Below, in pieces: positions 34,724 through 43,646 of a stretch of DNA of 64,000 nt (positions are counted from its first letter, which is position 1; each line of letters starts with the position of its first letter). The stretch covers positions 2,457,001-2,521,000 of the forward strand of contig OU015322.1 in assembly GCA_907163225.1 (NCBI GenBank), written 5' to 3'. Made by a program: the position numbers and the translations under genes. This stretch comes from an uncultured Rhodocyclaceae bacterium. GTDB lineage: Bacteria; Pseudomonadota; Gammaproteobacteria; Burkholderiales; Rhodocyclaceae. Under the pieces are notes generated by a model. The model was not told the DNA's origin and did no database searches. It was given only the letters and a program-made list of their open reading frames with translations.

Positions 34724-35554
34724 TCAGCTTCGCATTTTGCGGCGGGCGCCAAGGCTGAGTAAGGCCAAGGAGACCAGTGCTAGCGAGTCGGGTTCGGGGA
34801 CATTGATTGGATCATCGCTGCGGGTGATAGTGATGCTTTCGAAACCGAGCAATGCGAACTCGGACAGCGACTCTGTCGTCACGGTCATGTTCCCTGCGAG
34901 GTCATAGGCGAAATGGTCGGTTGTCTCGTAAGTCATTTGTACGAACTCTCTGCCCTTGGGTTGTAAAACACCGAACGCCGTTGGCAATTCGACGCCATCA
35001 ATCAGGCCGAAAAACACCTCGCCGTAAGTTCGCGCGTGATTGTAAATTTCAACTCGGTGGCTGGATGCGAGGCGACCTTGGCTGTCGTACGTGTTTTGCT
35101 GGCTCAGGGTTGCGTCGTCAAGCAGGCTGAAAAACGAAGAGTCGGCATAAAAATCACTCAGGATGTCACCGTAAGTACTCAATTGGCGGCTAAAAAGCGC
35201 ACCGTTGACGGTAGACGAACTCGTCAGCCAAGGTAGCGTTGCATTGGTCGATTGCTGACTGGTTAAGCCCGCGTCTGCTGCGTATTGGTCGACATAGCGA
35301 CTGGCGTCAATGGTGACGCTCAGCAGGCCGGTCGGAGCTGATGCATAGGCGGTATCGGGCGTTGTTGAGCAACCGCCGGTTCCAGATGCGCTGCCAGCAG
35401 CATAGGTGAAACTGCATGTTTCCCCATAGATGCCTTGCCCCGAGTTGTCAGGGGACCCTGTAAAACTATAGGTGATCGTGGTTGCGCTTGTGCTGCTGGC
35501 AGCAATCGTCAACAGGAGAGCGGCGAAAAGCCGGGAGGTTTTGGTGAATATCAT
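34724..35554 (-). CDS. PEP-CTERM sorted exported protein
   Basis: Protein of 276 residues from the ATG at 35554, with a signal peptide ending near ASSTSA and a C-terminal PEP-CTERM signal (VPEPDSLALVSLALLSLGAR, then RKMRS). An in-frame ATG 54 bases upstream would lengthen the leader; neither has a good ribosome-binding site. The middle has no known catalytic motif. It is convergent with the exported protein at 34.1 kb. Exosortase processing is predicted from the C-terminus. Confidence 0.78.
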   Translation of the reverse strand: MIFTKTSRLFAALLLTIAASSTSATTITYSFTGSPDNSGQGIYGETCSFTYAAGSASGTGGCSTTPDTAYASAPTGLLSVTIDASRYVDQYAADAGLTSQQSTNATLPWLTSSSTVNGALFSRQLSTYGDILSDFYADSSFFSLLDDATLSQQNTYDSQGRLASSHRVEIYNHARTYGEVFFGLIDGVELPTAFGVLQPKGREFVQMTYETTDHFAYDLAGNMTVTTESLSEFALLGFESITITRSDDPINVPEPDSLALVSLALLSLGARRKMRS

Positions 35555-35721
35555 GGGTCGCGCTTTATTTTTGAATTTGAGTTCTGCATAAAGCATTGTT
35601 TGCGCCATTCAATTAACCCTTCTGATTTAAAAGTGTTTTTATATTTTTTGTGCTGTGTAGTGAAGGCGCGGTTCAGGGTGGTGTAAAGAATGTCGACAGC
35701 GCTCACGTTTTGTTGTCGCTT

Positions 35722-35751
35722 CCACGGTCAACCGGAAAAAACGGCCAAAAA
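35722..35751 (-). repeat. Dispersed 30-bp repeat, copy 8
   Basis: Read on the minus strand it is TTTTTGGCCGT followed by TTTTTCCGGTTGACCGTGG and flank AAGC. It starts directly after the TGA stop of the flavin reductase gene, in its sense direction. Confidence 0.88.
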
Positions 35752-36765
35752 TCAAATACTCGAAAACGTGAAGGCGTCGGCGAAGAACTCTTCTTCCGGC
35801 AAGCCTTGCGCCACGAAGTCGCGCTTGGCAGCCTCGATCATCACCGGTGCCCCGCAGGCGTAGGCCTGATAGCTGGATAGATCGGGGAAGTCGGCCAGCA
35901 CGGCCTGATGGACGAAGCCGGTGCGACCTTGCCAGCCATCGTCGGCCGCCGGTTCGGACAGTACCGGGATGTACTTGATGTTGGCGTGTTCTGCCGCCCA
36001 CTTCTCCGGCAGCGCGTTCTGGTACAGATCGACGCGCGCCTTGGCGCCCCAGTAAATGAACATCGGCCGCGCGCATTTTTCGGCGATGGCGTGCTCGACG
36101 ATGGCCTTGATCGGTGCGAAGCCTGTGCCGCCGGCGAGCAGGATCATCGGTTTCTTCGAATCTTCGCGCAGGTAGAAGGAGCCGTGCGGGCCGTTGAAGC
36201 GCAGGATGTCGCGCGCTTTCATGGTCGAGAAAACCTGTTCGGTGAACAGGCCGCCCGGCACGTGGCGGATATGCAGCTGGAGCAGGGCGTCGTCGTGCGG
36301 GGCATTGGCCAGCGAATAGCTGCGCTTCTTGCCGTCCTTGAGCAGAATGTCAATGTATTGCCCGGCCCAGAATTGCAGGCGTTCGCTGGCCGGCAGGCGG
36401 AGGTGGATTTCAATGACATCGGGTGCCAGCTTTTCCAATTTTTCAATACGTGACGGCAAGGTCTTGACGGGAATGTCGCCGGCCGAGCTGACTTGCTTGC
36501 ATTCGATGACCAACTCGGATCGTGCGCTGGCGCAACAGTAAAGTGCCATGCCAGCAGCCTTTTCGCTATCGTTCAGGGCTTGTGCCTGGGCTTTGCCGTG
36601 GTCAACGTCGCCGCTGACAATCTTGCCCTTGCAGGCGCCGCAAGCGCCATCCTTGCAGCCGTAGGGCAGTGTGAGGCCCTGACGCAGCGCGGCGTCGAGC
36701 AGCGTTTCGTCGGCTTCGGCGACAAACTGCCGGCCGCTCGGCTGGACAGTGACTTGGTAGCTCAT
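35752..36765 (-). CDS. 2Fe-2S/FAD-type NAD(P)H oxidoreductase (CDP-6-deoxy-glucoseen reductase-like)
   Basis: Protein of 337 residues. Residues 1-90 are a plant-type 2Fe-2S ferredoxin domain with ligands in CKDGACGACKGK and a fourth cysteine in LYCCAS. Residues about 100-200 form the flavin-binding barrel (GQYIDILLKDGKKRSYSLAN), and about 210-330 the NAD-binding part (PMILLAGGTGFAPIKAI; VMIEAAKRDFVAQGL). Family members pass electrons from NAD(P)H to a partner oxygenase or reductase. Betaproteobacteria carry one such stand-alone gene; the partner is not apparent here. Confidence 0.87.
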   Translation of the reverse strand: MSYQVTVQPSGRQFVAEADETLLDAALRQGLTLPYGCKDGACGACKGKIVSGDVDHGKAQAQALNDSEKAAGMALYCCASARSELVIECKQVSSAGDIPVKTLPSRIEKLEKLAPDVIEIHLRLPASERLQFWAGQYIDILLKDGKKRSYSLANAPHDDALLQLHIRHVPGGLFTEQVFSTMKARDILRFNGPHGSFYLREDSKKPMILLAGGTGFAPIKAIVEHAIAEKCARPMFIYWGAKARVDLYQNALPEKWAAEHANIKYIPVLSEPAADDGWQGRTGFVHQAVLADFPDLSSYQAYACGAPVMIEAAKRDFVAQGLPEEEFFADAFTFSSI

Positions 36766-36792
36766 TGGTTCCCCTTACTGGTCGGCTACAAT
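36763..36792 (+). promoter_or_regulatory. Promoter giving a likely leaderless transcript
   Basis: TTGGTT and TACAAT (36787-36792) are separated by 16-17 bases. The GTG start of the epimerase lies at 36799, where transcription would begin, and no ribosome-binding site precedes it. Confidence 0.45.
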
Positions 36793-36798
36793 GCAGCC

Positions 36799-37686
36799 GT
36801 GCAAAAAATCCTGATCGTCGGCAGCGGGGACGTCGCCCGCCGCATCCTCTCCCGCATTGTCCCCAATGCTCGCGTCTATGCCCTGCTGCGCGACGCCAGC
36901 CGTGCGGCCGAATGGCGCGAAGCAGGTGCGACGCCAGTGCTGGCCGATCTCGACGACCGGGGCAGCCTGCCGCGCATCGCCGGTCTGGCCGACGTTGTTC
37001 TGCATCTGGCGCCACCGCCCGGCGAGGGCAATCACGACACGCGCACCCGCAACCTTCTGGCGGCGCTGGGCAAGGCCAAAAGTCTACCACGGCGGCTGAT
37101 TTACGTAAGTACGACGGGGGTCTATGGCGATTGTCGCGGCGCGCACATCGACGAGACGCGCCGCCTGAATCCGGAAAGCGCCCGCGCTGGCCGTCGGGTC
37201 GATGCCGAGCGACGCCTGCGTGGCTGGGGGAAAGCGACCGGCGTGACCGTTTCCATCCTCCGCGCGCCCGGCATCTACGCCGCCGACCGCCTGCCGATCG
37301 ATCGTCTGCAACGGGCCATGCCGGCGCTGAATGAAGCCGATGACGGCTACACCAATCACATCCACGCCGACGACCTGGCTGCCGCCTGTATCGCCGCGCT
37401 GCGCCACGGCGGCGCCAACCGCGTCTACAATGCCGTGGATGATTCAGACCTGAAAATGGCCGAGTATTTCGACCGCGTCGCCGATGCTTTCGCCTTGCCC
37501 CGCCCGCCGCGCATTTCCCGGCAGGAGGCCGCAAGGACGCTGTCGCCGGTTCAGCTGTCCTTCATGCGCGAATCGCGGCGCATCGGCAATCGGCGTCTGA
37601 AAAACGAATTAAAACTGCGTCTCGCATACCCGACCGTGGACGTCGGGATAGCCGAGGCGAAAGCGGCCAGGCTGGCTGCCAACTAG
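36799..37686 (+). CDS. NAD-dependent epimerase/dehydratase-family protein
   Basis: Protein of 295 residues starting at GTG. The Rossmann motif is altered (ILIVGSGDVARRIL), STTGVYGD contains the catalytic-type Ser/Tyr pattern, and HIHADDLAAACIAAL is a family hallmark. It resembles the YeeZ group of extended SDRs of unknown substrate. The frame is open further upstream, but that part is the antisense of the flavin reductase. It is followed 9 bases later by hemJ. Confidence 0.82.
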   Translation: MQKILIVGSGDVARRILSRIVPNARVYALLRDASRAAEWREAGATPVLADLDDRGSLPRIAGLADVVLHLAPPPGEGNHDTRTRNLLAALGKAKSLPRRLIYVSTTGVYGDCRGAHIDETRRLNPESARAGRRVDAERRLRGWGKATGVTVSILRAPGIYAADRLPIDRLQRAMPALNEADDGYTNHIHADDLAAACIAALRHGGANRVYNAVDDSDLKMAEYFDRVADAFALPRPPRISRQEAARTLSPVQLSFMRESRRIGNRRLKNELKLRLAYPTVDVGIAEAKAARLAAN

Positions 37687-37695
37687 GAGAAACGC

Positions 37696-38112
37696 ATGCT
37701 CGTCGTCAAGACACTGCATATCTGGATGGTCATATCGTGGTTTGCCGGCCTGTTCTACCTGCCGCGCATTTTCGTCAATCTGGCCATGGTGCCGGCCGAC
37801 AGCGTCGCCGAGCGCGACCGCCTGCTGCTCATGGCCGGCAAGCTCTACAAATTTATGACGCCGCTCGGCGTCCTGGCCATCGCCTTCGGCTTCTGGCTAT
37901 GGTTCGGCTACGGTTTTTCCGGTGGCTGGCTGCACGCCAAGACGGCGCTGGTCGCCGGGCTGGCCGTTTACCACTGGCATTGCGGCCGCGTGCTCAAGCA
38001 ATTCCAGGGTGGCGGCAACACCAAGACCCACATCTGGTTCCGTTTCTACAACGAACTGCCGGTTATCGTTTTGCTGATCGTCCTCTTCCTCGTCGTCCTC
38101 AAGCCCTTCTGA
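37696..38112 (+). CDS. hemJ: Protoporphyrinogen IX oxidase, HemJ type
   Basis: Protein of 138 residues with four membrane helices. KTLHIWMVISWFAGLFYLPR at the start holds the conserved His, and the end FRFYNELPVIVLLIVLFLVVLKPF is diagnostic for the HemJ/UPF0093 family, which carries out the penultimate step of haem synthesis. CTAGGAGAAA precedes the ATG. Confidence 0.88.
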   Translation: MLVVKTLHIWMVISWFAGLFYLPRIFVNLAMVPADSVAERDRLLLMAGKLYKFMTPLGVLAIAFGFWLWFGYGFSGGWLHAKTALVAGLAVYHWHCGRVLKQFQGGGNTKTHIWFRFYNELPVIVLLIVLFLVVLKPF

Positions 38113-38113
38113 C

Positions 38114-39256
38114 ATGAACAAATATTTCGCAATCTGCCCGCGCGGGCTGGAAGAACACCTGCTCGAAGAACTCCGTGCCGTCGGCGGCGAGGATCTGCGG
38201 ACGACGCACGGCGGTGTCTTCTTTTCCGGCGAATGGCCGGTCTGCTACCGTGCCAACCTCGAATCGCGCATCGCCACCCGCATCCTGTGGCACATCGTCA
38301 AGGGGCCATACCAGAAGGAAGACGATATCTACCGGCTGGCCGTCCGCCAATTGTGGCCCAATCATTTCGACGTGACGCGCACCATGCGCGTGGTCACGAC
38401 GGCCATCAAATGCCCGCTCAAATCACTCGATTTCGTCACCCTGCGCGTCAAGGACGCCATCTGCGACCGCTTCCGCGAGGACCGTGGCGACCGTCCGAAT
38501 ATCGAGACGCGCCATCCCGATGTCAGCGTTCATGTTTTTCTGTCCGAGAACGAATGCACGCTGTACCTCGATACCTCCGGTCAACCGTTGTGGCAGCGCG
38601 GTTTGCGCAAGGCCAGCGTGGACGCACCGCTCAAGGAAAACCTGGCCGCCGGCATCCTCAAGATCACCGGCTGGCAGCCCGGCATGCCGCTGGTCGACCC
38701 GATGTGCGGTAGCGGCACCTTCCTGCTCGAAGCCGTGCAGATGGCGCTTGATCGCGCGCCGGGTCTCGATCGCGGTTTCGCCTTCGAAATGCTGCGCAAT
38801 TTCGAGGCGCTGAACTGGGCGAAGATTCGCCAGGCTGCCGAGGCCCGTGTCAAACCGGCCGAACCGCTGGACATCCGTGGCTACGACATCGACGACAAGG
38901 CCGTGCGCGCCACCCGGCGCAACCTGCAGGAGGCCGGCTTTGGCGGTGTTGTCACGGTCGACCAGCAAAATTTGCTCGAAACGCAACCACTGACCGATCA
39001 GGGCATTCTCGTCACCAACCCGCCCTACGGTGAGCGCATCGGCGAGCAGGACGAACTGGCCGCCTTCTATCCGGAACTCGGTTCTGCCCTGAAAAAACAC
39101 TGGGCCGGCTGGAACTGCTTCTTCTTCACAGCCGACCTGCGTTTGCCTAAACTGGTCGGGCTCAAGCCAAGCCGCAAGACGCCGCTGTTCAACGGTCCGC
39201 TTGAATGCCGACTGTTCGAGATTCGCATGGTCGCCGGCAGCAATCGCAAGGTCTGA
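38114..39256 (+). CDS. rlmL: THUMP-domain 23S rRNA guanine-N2 methyltransferase (RlmL N-terminal type)
   Basis: Protein of 380 residues, equal to the N-terminal methyltransferase half of the longer enterobacterial RlmKL. A THUMP domain covers about 60-160, followed by a Rossmann methyltransferase with LVDPMCGSGTFLLEA (SAM site) and the catalytic NPPYGER motif. Expected to make m2G2445 in 23S rRNA. It begins one base after hemJ. Confidence 0.87.
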   Translation: MNKYFAICPRGLEEHLLEELRAVGGEDLRTTHGGVFFSGEWPVCYRANLESRIATRILWHIVKGPYQKEDDIYRLAVRQLWPNHFDVTRTMRVVTTAIKCPLKSLDFVTLRVKDAICDRFREDRGDRPNIETRHPDVSVHVFLSENECTLYLDTSGQPLWQRGLRKASVDAPLKENLAAGILKITGWQPGMPLVDPMCGSGTFLLEAVQMALDRAPGLDRGFAFEMLRNFEALNWAKIRQAAEARVKPAEPLDIRGYDIDDKAVRATRRNLQEAGFGGVVTVDQQNLLETQPLTDQGILVTNPPYGERIGEQDELAAFYPELGSALKKHWAGWNCFFFTADLRLPKLVGLKPSRKTPLFNGPLECRLFEIRMVAGSNRKV

Positions 39257-39325
39257 TTGCTGCAATGCAATAGGCATGGGGTTTTGATCTCGGTCAGCTT
39301 GTTGGTCAGGCCATCGTGCGAGGAT

Positions 39326-39345
39326 TAATATTTCGTAATTAATAA
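39326..39345. promoter_or_regulatory. AT-rich inverted repeat upstream of the CoA-transferase
   Basis: ATTAAT-N8-ATTAAT stands out in a GC-rich genome, 17 bases before the start codon and just before the GGAGATAG ribosome-binding site. It could be an operator or part of a promoter. Confidence 0.35.
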
Positions 39346-39361
39346 TTTTTGGAGATAGCGC

Positions 39362-40657
39362 ATGTCCGTTCAGGCTCTGTACCAACAAAAACGCATGTCC
39401 GCCGCCGATGCAATTCGCGTCGTCAAGAACGGCGACACCATCGTCGTGCCAACCGCCGTCGGCGAACCGCCCAGCCTCCTGACGGCCCTGTCGGAGGCAC
39501 GGCGCGACTTTCGCGGCGTTCAGGTCTCGCAGATTCTGGCCGTGCGCAAGTTTGGCTACATAGACCCGGAAACCGTCGACAACGTCCGCCACACCGCCTA
39601 TTTCTACAGCGGTGCGACCCGTCCGGGCGCCAAGGAGGGTTGGGTTGATTTCCTTCCAGCCTATTTCTCGGAAATGCCCCAGATGATCAATCGCGGCCTG
39701 ATGCCGGCTGACGTGGTTTTCAGCATGGCCTCGCCGATGGACGAACACGGTTTCTTCTCGCTGGCACTTGCGGCCGACTACACGATGGCCGCTATCGAGC
39801 GGGCGCGCGTCGTGGTGCTCGAAGTGAATCCGAACGTGCCTTTCGCCAACGGCGATTGCCACATCCACATTTCGCAGGTTGCGGCGCTGTGCGAAAGCGA
39901 CGAGCCGATTCTTGAAGTCGGCCTGCCCAAGATTGGTCCGGTGCAGGAAGCCATCGGCAAGTACGTCGCCGAGATGATTCCCGATGGCGCCACGCTGCAG
40001 ATCGGCTACGGCGGCATTCCCGACGCCGTGGTCATGCAGCTGACCGACAAGCGCGACCTTGGCATCCATACCGAAATGGTCGGCGACGGCATCATGTCGC
40101 TGGTCGAGGCCGGCGTCGTGACCAATCGCAAGAAGAACTACCACCACGGCAAGATGCTGGCGACCTTCGCGCTCGGCTCGAAGAAACTCTACCAGTTCAT
40201 GCACCGCAACCCGGCGCTGGAAATGCACCCGGTCGATTTCACCAACGACCCCTATCTGGCCGGCAAGAACGACAACCTGCACGCCATCAACGCCACGATG
40301 CAGATCGATTTCCTCGGCCAGTGCGGCTCGGAAAGCCTGGGGCCGATTCCCTATTCGGGTACCGGCGGTCAATCCGACTTCGTCCGCGCGGCCAACCGCT
40401 CCAACGGCGGCAAGGCCTTCATCGTGCTGCCATCGACAGCCAAGGACGACACCATTTCGCGCATCGTGCCCACGCTGTCGGCCGGCACCCACGTGTCGAC
40501 CAGCAAGAACGACATCAACTACGTCGTTACCGAATTTGGCGTCGCCCAACTGCGCGGCAAGACTGCCAAGCAACGCACGGAAGCGCTGATCGGCATCGCC
40601 CATCCGAATTTCCGCGGGGAACTGCGCGAAGCGGCGAAACGCCTGAAGCTGCTTTGA
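39362..40657 (+). CDS. Acetyl-CoA hydrolase/4-hydroxybutyrate CoA-transferase family enzyme
   Basis: Protein of 431 residues, full length for the family. Conserved parts include NGDTIVVPTAVGEPPSLL, DGATLQIGYGGIPDAV and the catalytic Glu in GIHTEMVGDGIM. Members exchange CoA between acetyl-CoA and short acids such as 4-hydroxybutyrate, succinate or propionate. It stands alone with its own upstream region. The acid substrate is not predictable. Confidence 0.88.
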   Translation: MSVQALYQQKRMSAADAIRVVKNGDTIVVPTAVGEPPSLLTALSEARRDFRGVQVSQILAVRKFGYIDPETVDNVRHTAYFYSGATRPGAKEGWVDFLPAYFSEMPQMINRGLMPADVVFSMASPMDEHGFFSLALAADYTMAAIERARVVVLEVNPNVPFANGDCHIHISQVAALCESDEPILEVGLPKIGPVQEAIGKYVAEMIPDGATLQIGYGGIPDAVVMQLTDKRDLGIHTEMVGDGIMSLVEAGVVTNRKKNYHHGKMLATFALGSKKLYQFMHRNPALEMHPVDFTNDPYLAGKNDNLHAINATMQIDFLGQCGSESLGPIPYSGTGGQSDFVRAANRSNGGKAFIVLPSTAKDDTISRIVPTLSAGTHVSTSKNDINYVVTEFGVAQLRGKTAKQRTEALIGIAHPNFRGELREAAKRLKLL

Positions 40658-40748
40658 TTGGCGCTTACAAACTGTAGCAATTTTGTTCGCCCGGTTTGCC
40701 GATAATTCGCTATCGTGTAAGTGAGTTATTGGTAAATCGGGTGTGAAC

Positions 40749-41078
40749 ATGAAGTGGCACAAAATCCTCGTTGTCTTGCTGGCGCTGGTCATGGCCGGCA
40801 TCGGTTCCAGCGCCTGGGCGCACGGGCCGCGCGTGCGTCTTGGTGTCCACTTCGGCGGGCCGGTCTGGGGGCCGATGTGGTACCCGTCGCCGTACTACTA
40901 CCCGCCGCAGGTGATTGTTGTGCCGCCGCCCGCACCTCCGCCGGTATACATCGAACAAACTGAAGCGCCCCAGAACTATTGGTATTTCTGCAAGAGCGCC
41001 CAGGCGTATTACCCGTACGTCAAGGAGTGCGCTGAAAGTTGGCAGAAAGTATTGCCGCAACCGGAGAAACAGCCATGA
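40749..41078 (+). CDS. Small exported Pro/Tyr-rich protein
   Basis: Protein of 109 residues. A signal peptide ends near SSAWA. The mature part has a Pro/Tyr-rich segment (MWYPSPYYYPPQ; PPPAPPPVYIEQ) and a C-terminal YWYFCKSAQAYYPYVKECAESWQKV, a motif known from many small betaproteobacterial envelope proteins. It overlaps the next gene by 4 bases. Function unknown. Confidence 0.75.
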   Translation: MKWHKILVVLLALVMAGIGSSAWAHGPRVRLGVHFGGPVWGPMWYPSPYYYPPQVIVVPPPAPPPVYIEQTEAPQNYWYFCKSAQAYYPYVKECAESWQKVLPQPEKQP

Positions 41079-41608
41079 CCATTCGCTCCCATGTTCCCAA
41101 ACTGACACTGCTCGCGCTGGTATTGACGCTGGGCGCCTGCACGGTCATGCCGACCGGGCCGAGCGTCATGGTTTTGCCTGGAAGCAATCAGTCTTTCGAA
41201 CGTTTCCGTGCCGACGACATCGATTGTCGCCAGTTCGCGCATTTCCAGATTGGCGGCAAGACGGCGACCGACAACGCCCGCGAATCGGCAGTGACCAGTG
41301 CGGCAGTCGGTACGGCCGTTGGCGCGCTGGCTGGTGCGGCCATTGGCGGCGACGCCAAGGGTGCAGCTATCGGTGCCGGTGCCGGCCTGTTGATGGGTAG
41401 CGCCACCGGCTCCGATTCGGCCCGGGCTTCCGGAGCAGGTTCGCAGCGTGTGTATGACAACGCCTACATCCAGTGCATGTACAGCAAGGGGCACCGCGTG
41501 CCGGTGCCGGCCAACATGAGCTATTCGGCGCCGGTCAGGGCTCAGGATGCGGGTATCCCGCCACCACCGCCGGGATTGCCCCCGCCACCACCGGCCAATG
41601 TGAAGTAG
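41075..41608 (+). CDS. Glycine-zipper outer-membrane lipoprotein
   Basis: Protein of 177 residues. The lipobox is LGAC near residue 23. A glycine zipper follows (GTAVGALAGAAIGGDAKGA; GAGAGLLMG), a type that inserts in or lies against the outer membrane. The end is Pro-rich. ATG overlaps the stop of the previous gene, so both are co-expressed and may form one envelope unit. Confidence 0.8.
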   Translation: MTIRSHVPKLTLLALVLTLGACTVMPTGPSVMVLPGSNQSFERFRADDIDCRQFAHFQIGGKTATDNARESAVTSAAVGTAVGALAGAAIGGDAKGAAIGAGAGLLMGSATGSDSARASGAGSQRVYDNAYIQCMYSKGHRVPVPANMSYSAPVRAQDAGIPPPPPGLPPPPPANVK

Positions 41609-41622
41609 GCATCGGCAAATAA

Positions 41623-41657
41623 AAATGCCCGGCACGTTCAGCCGGGCATTTCATTTT
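41623..41657 (+). terminator. Intrinsic terminator
   Basis: AAATGCCCGGC, loop ACGTTCA, GCCGGGCATTT: an 11-bp stem followed by TCATTTTT. It ends the two-gene envelope unit; a dispersed repeat follows at once. Confidence 0.85.
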
Positions 41658-41683
41658 TGGCCCTTTTTTCCGGTTGACCGCGC
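41654..41683 (+). repeat. Dispersed 30-bp repeat, copy 9
   Basis: TTTTTGGCCCT followed by TTTTTCCGGTTGACCGCGC; its first T run is the T tract of the preceding terminator. The remaining bases to 41820 hold only a small hairpin (GCCAGC-TTTG-GCTGGC at 41707-41722). Confidence 0.85.
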
Positions 41684-41820
41684 CCCGCAGGAATCCACAG
41701 CGACGTGCCAGCTTTGGCTGGCCGTCTTGCTGTGCAGGTGCCTCATCAGCACCCTTGGGGTGGAGGAGTCGTGCTAAAACGCTCCCGAGGCGCAGACGCG
41801 GGCTGCCTGGCGAGCTTCGC

Positions 41821-42765
41821 TCAGGCCACGCCGGCGCTGTGCGCCTGCTGGTCCGCCCAATAGCTCGAACGAACCATCGGGGCGCAGGCGGCGCCGGTGA
41901 AGCCCATTTTCTTGGCTTCTTCCTCGAACATCTTGAAGGTGTCGGGATGGACGTAGCGCGTGACCGGCAGGTGGTGGCCGGACGGCGCGAGGTACTGGCC
42001 GATGGTCAGCATTTCTACGTCGTGGGCGCGCAGGTCGCGCATCACCTCGAGGATTTCTTCATCGGTTTCGCCGAGGCCGACCATCAGGCCGGACTTGGTC
42101 TTGACGTCCGGATAGCGGGCCTTGAACTGCTTGAGGAATTCCAGCGAATGGGCGTAGTCGGCACCCGGGCGGGCCTGCTTGTAGAGGCGGGGCACGGTTT
42201 CCATGTTGTGGTTCAGGACGTCGGGCAAAGCGCCGCCGAGGACATCGAGGGCGACGTCCATGCGGCCACGGAAGTCGGGGACCAGCGTTTCGACGGTGGT
42301 CGTTGGCGACAGTTCGCGGACGTTGCTGATGACGTCGACAAAATGCTGGGCGCCGCCGTCGCGCAGGTCGTCACGGTCCACGCTGGTGATGACGACGTAG
42401 CGCAGTTTTAATGATGAAACCGATTCAGCTAGTTCGCGCGGCTCGTCCGGGTTGGGCGGCAGCGGCTGGCCGTGGCCGACGTCGCAGAACGGGCAGCGCC
42501 GGGTGCAGATGTCGCCGAGGATCATGAAGGTCGCCGTACCGCGGCCGAAGCATTCGCCGATGTTGGGGCAGGCGGCTTCTTCGCAGACGGTGTGCAGCTT
42601 CTTTTCACGCAGCATGGTCTTGATTTCGCCGAAGCGCCCGGCGCTATTGCCGGCCTTGACGCGTATCCACTCGGGTTTGCGCAGCGGGGTGTCGACCGGC
42701 ACGATCTTGATGGGGATGCGCGCGGTTTTGAGTTCGCCTTTTTGCTTGACGCCTTTTTCAGCCAT
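41821..42765 (-). CDS. lipA: Lipoyl synthase LipA
   Basis: Protein of 314 residues. The radical-SAM cluster is CTRRCPFC and the auxiliary cluster uses [12 protein letters not shown], with the C-terminal RSSY motif. It inserts two sulfur atoms into protein-bound octanoyl groups. The ATG at 42765 overlaps the end of lipB by 8 bases; the frame continues upstream, but that is lipB sequence. Confidence 0.96.
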   Translation of the reverse strand: MAEKGVKQKGELKTARIPIKIVPVDTPLRKPEWIRVKAGNSAGRFGEIKTMLREKKLHTVCEEAACPNIGECFGRGTATFMILGDICTRRCPFCDVGHGQPLPPNPDEPRELAESVSSLKLRYVVITSVDRDDLRDGGAQHFVDVISNVRELSPTTTVETLVPDFRGRMDVALDVLGGALPDVLNHNMETVPRLYKQARPGADYAHSLEFLKQFKARYPDVKTKSGLMVGLGETDEEILEVMRDLRAHDVEMLTIGQYLAPSGHHLPVTRYVHPDTFKMFEEEAKKMGFTGAACAPMVRSSYWADQQAHSAGVA

Positions 42766-43375
42766 GTTTTTTGTCCAGTTGCTGTAGCAAGTGTTGCGAG
42801 AGTTGCTCACCGGCCTCGTGAGCGGTGAGTGGAATATTGAAGTCCTTGGTCTGGATGACCTTCAGGCCAGCATAGCCGCAGGGATTGATCGCCGCAAATG
42901 GGGAAAGATCCATATCGACATTGAGCGACACGCCGTGGTAGCTGCAGCCGTTGCGAATGCGCAGGCCGAGGGCGGCGATCTTGGCCTCGCCGACATAGAC
43001 GCCGGGGGCGCCATCGCGGCGTTCGGCGGTCACGCCGTATTGCGCCAGCAGTTCGATGACGGCCTGTTCGATGGCGGTGACCAGTTCGCGCACCTTGATC
43101 TTCAGTCGCGTCAGGTCGAGCAGCAGATAAACCACGACCTGGCCCGGCCCGTGGTAGGTGACCTGGCCGCCGCGGTCGATTTTGACGATGGGGATGCCGA
43201 CATCCTTGAGAATGTGTTCCGGCTTGCCGGCCTGGCCCAAGGTGTAGACCGGCGGGTGTTCGACGATCCAGATTTCGTCCGGGGTCTCGGCCGTGCGGCT
43301 GGCCGTGAAGTCCTGCATGGCCTGGAAGGTCGGCGCGTAGTCGACCCGGCCCAGGCGTTTGATGACCGGAGGCAC
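42758..43375 (-). CDS. lipB: Octanoyl-ACP:protein transferase LipB
   Basis: Protein of 205 residues starting at GTG, directly after the ybeD stop. Conserved [14 protein letters not shown], the lysine in [10 protein letters not shown] and the catalytic Cys in NPCGYAGL. It supplies the octanoyl group that LipA modifies. Confidence 0.95.
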   Translation of the reverse strand: MPPVIKRLGRVDYAPTFQAMQDFTASRTAETPDEIWIVEHPPVYTLGQAGKPEHILKDVGIPIVKIDRGGQVTYHGPGQVVVYLLLDLTRLKIKVRELVTAIEQAVIELLAQYGVTAERRDGAPGVYVGEAKIAALGLRIRNGCSYHGVSLNVDMDLSPFAAINPCGYAGLKVIQTKDFNIPLTAHEAGEQLSQHLLQQLDKKHG

Positions 43376-43645
43376 TTACAGCACGACCTTGATCATTGGA
43401 TGGCCGCTCAGATCGGTGTAAAGGGCGTCGAGTTGCGGTTTCGAGCGGGCGATGACGGTACAGGTCAGGCTCAGGTAGTTGCCGCCTGAACTGGCACGCA
43501 TTTCCATCGTGGCGCCGTCGAAGTCCGGGGCGTGCACGGTGACAATGTCGAGGACGACCTGAGCCAGACTGTCGTCAGCCTTGCCCATGATCTTCAACGG
43601 AAATTCACAGGGAAATTCGAGCAGGGTGTCCTTGTACGAAGCCAT
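43376..43645 (-). CDS. ybeD: DUF493 (YbeD) family protein
   Basis: Protein of 89 residues, normal for the family (start LLEFPCEFPLKIMGK, end LSGHPMIKVVL). It is regularly found between dat/dac and lipB in proteobacteria and has an ACT-like fold; the exact role is unknown. Confidence 0.9.
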   Translation of the reverse strand: MASYKDTLLEFPCEFPLKIMGKADDSLAQVVLDIVTVHAPDFDGATMEMRASSGGNYLSLTCTVIARSKPQLDALYTDLSGHPMIKVVL

Positions 43646-43646
43646 T

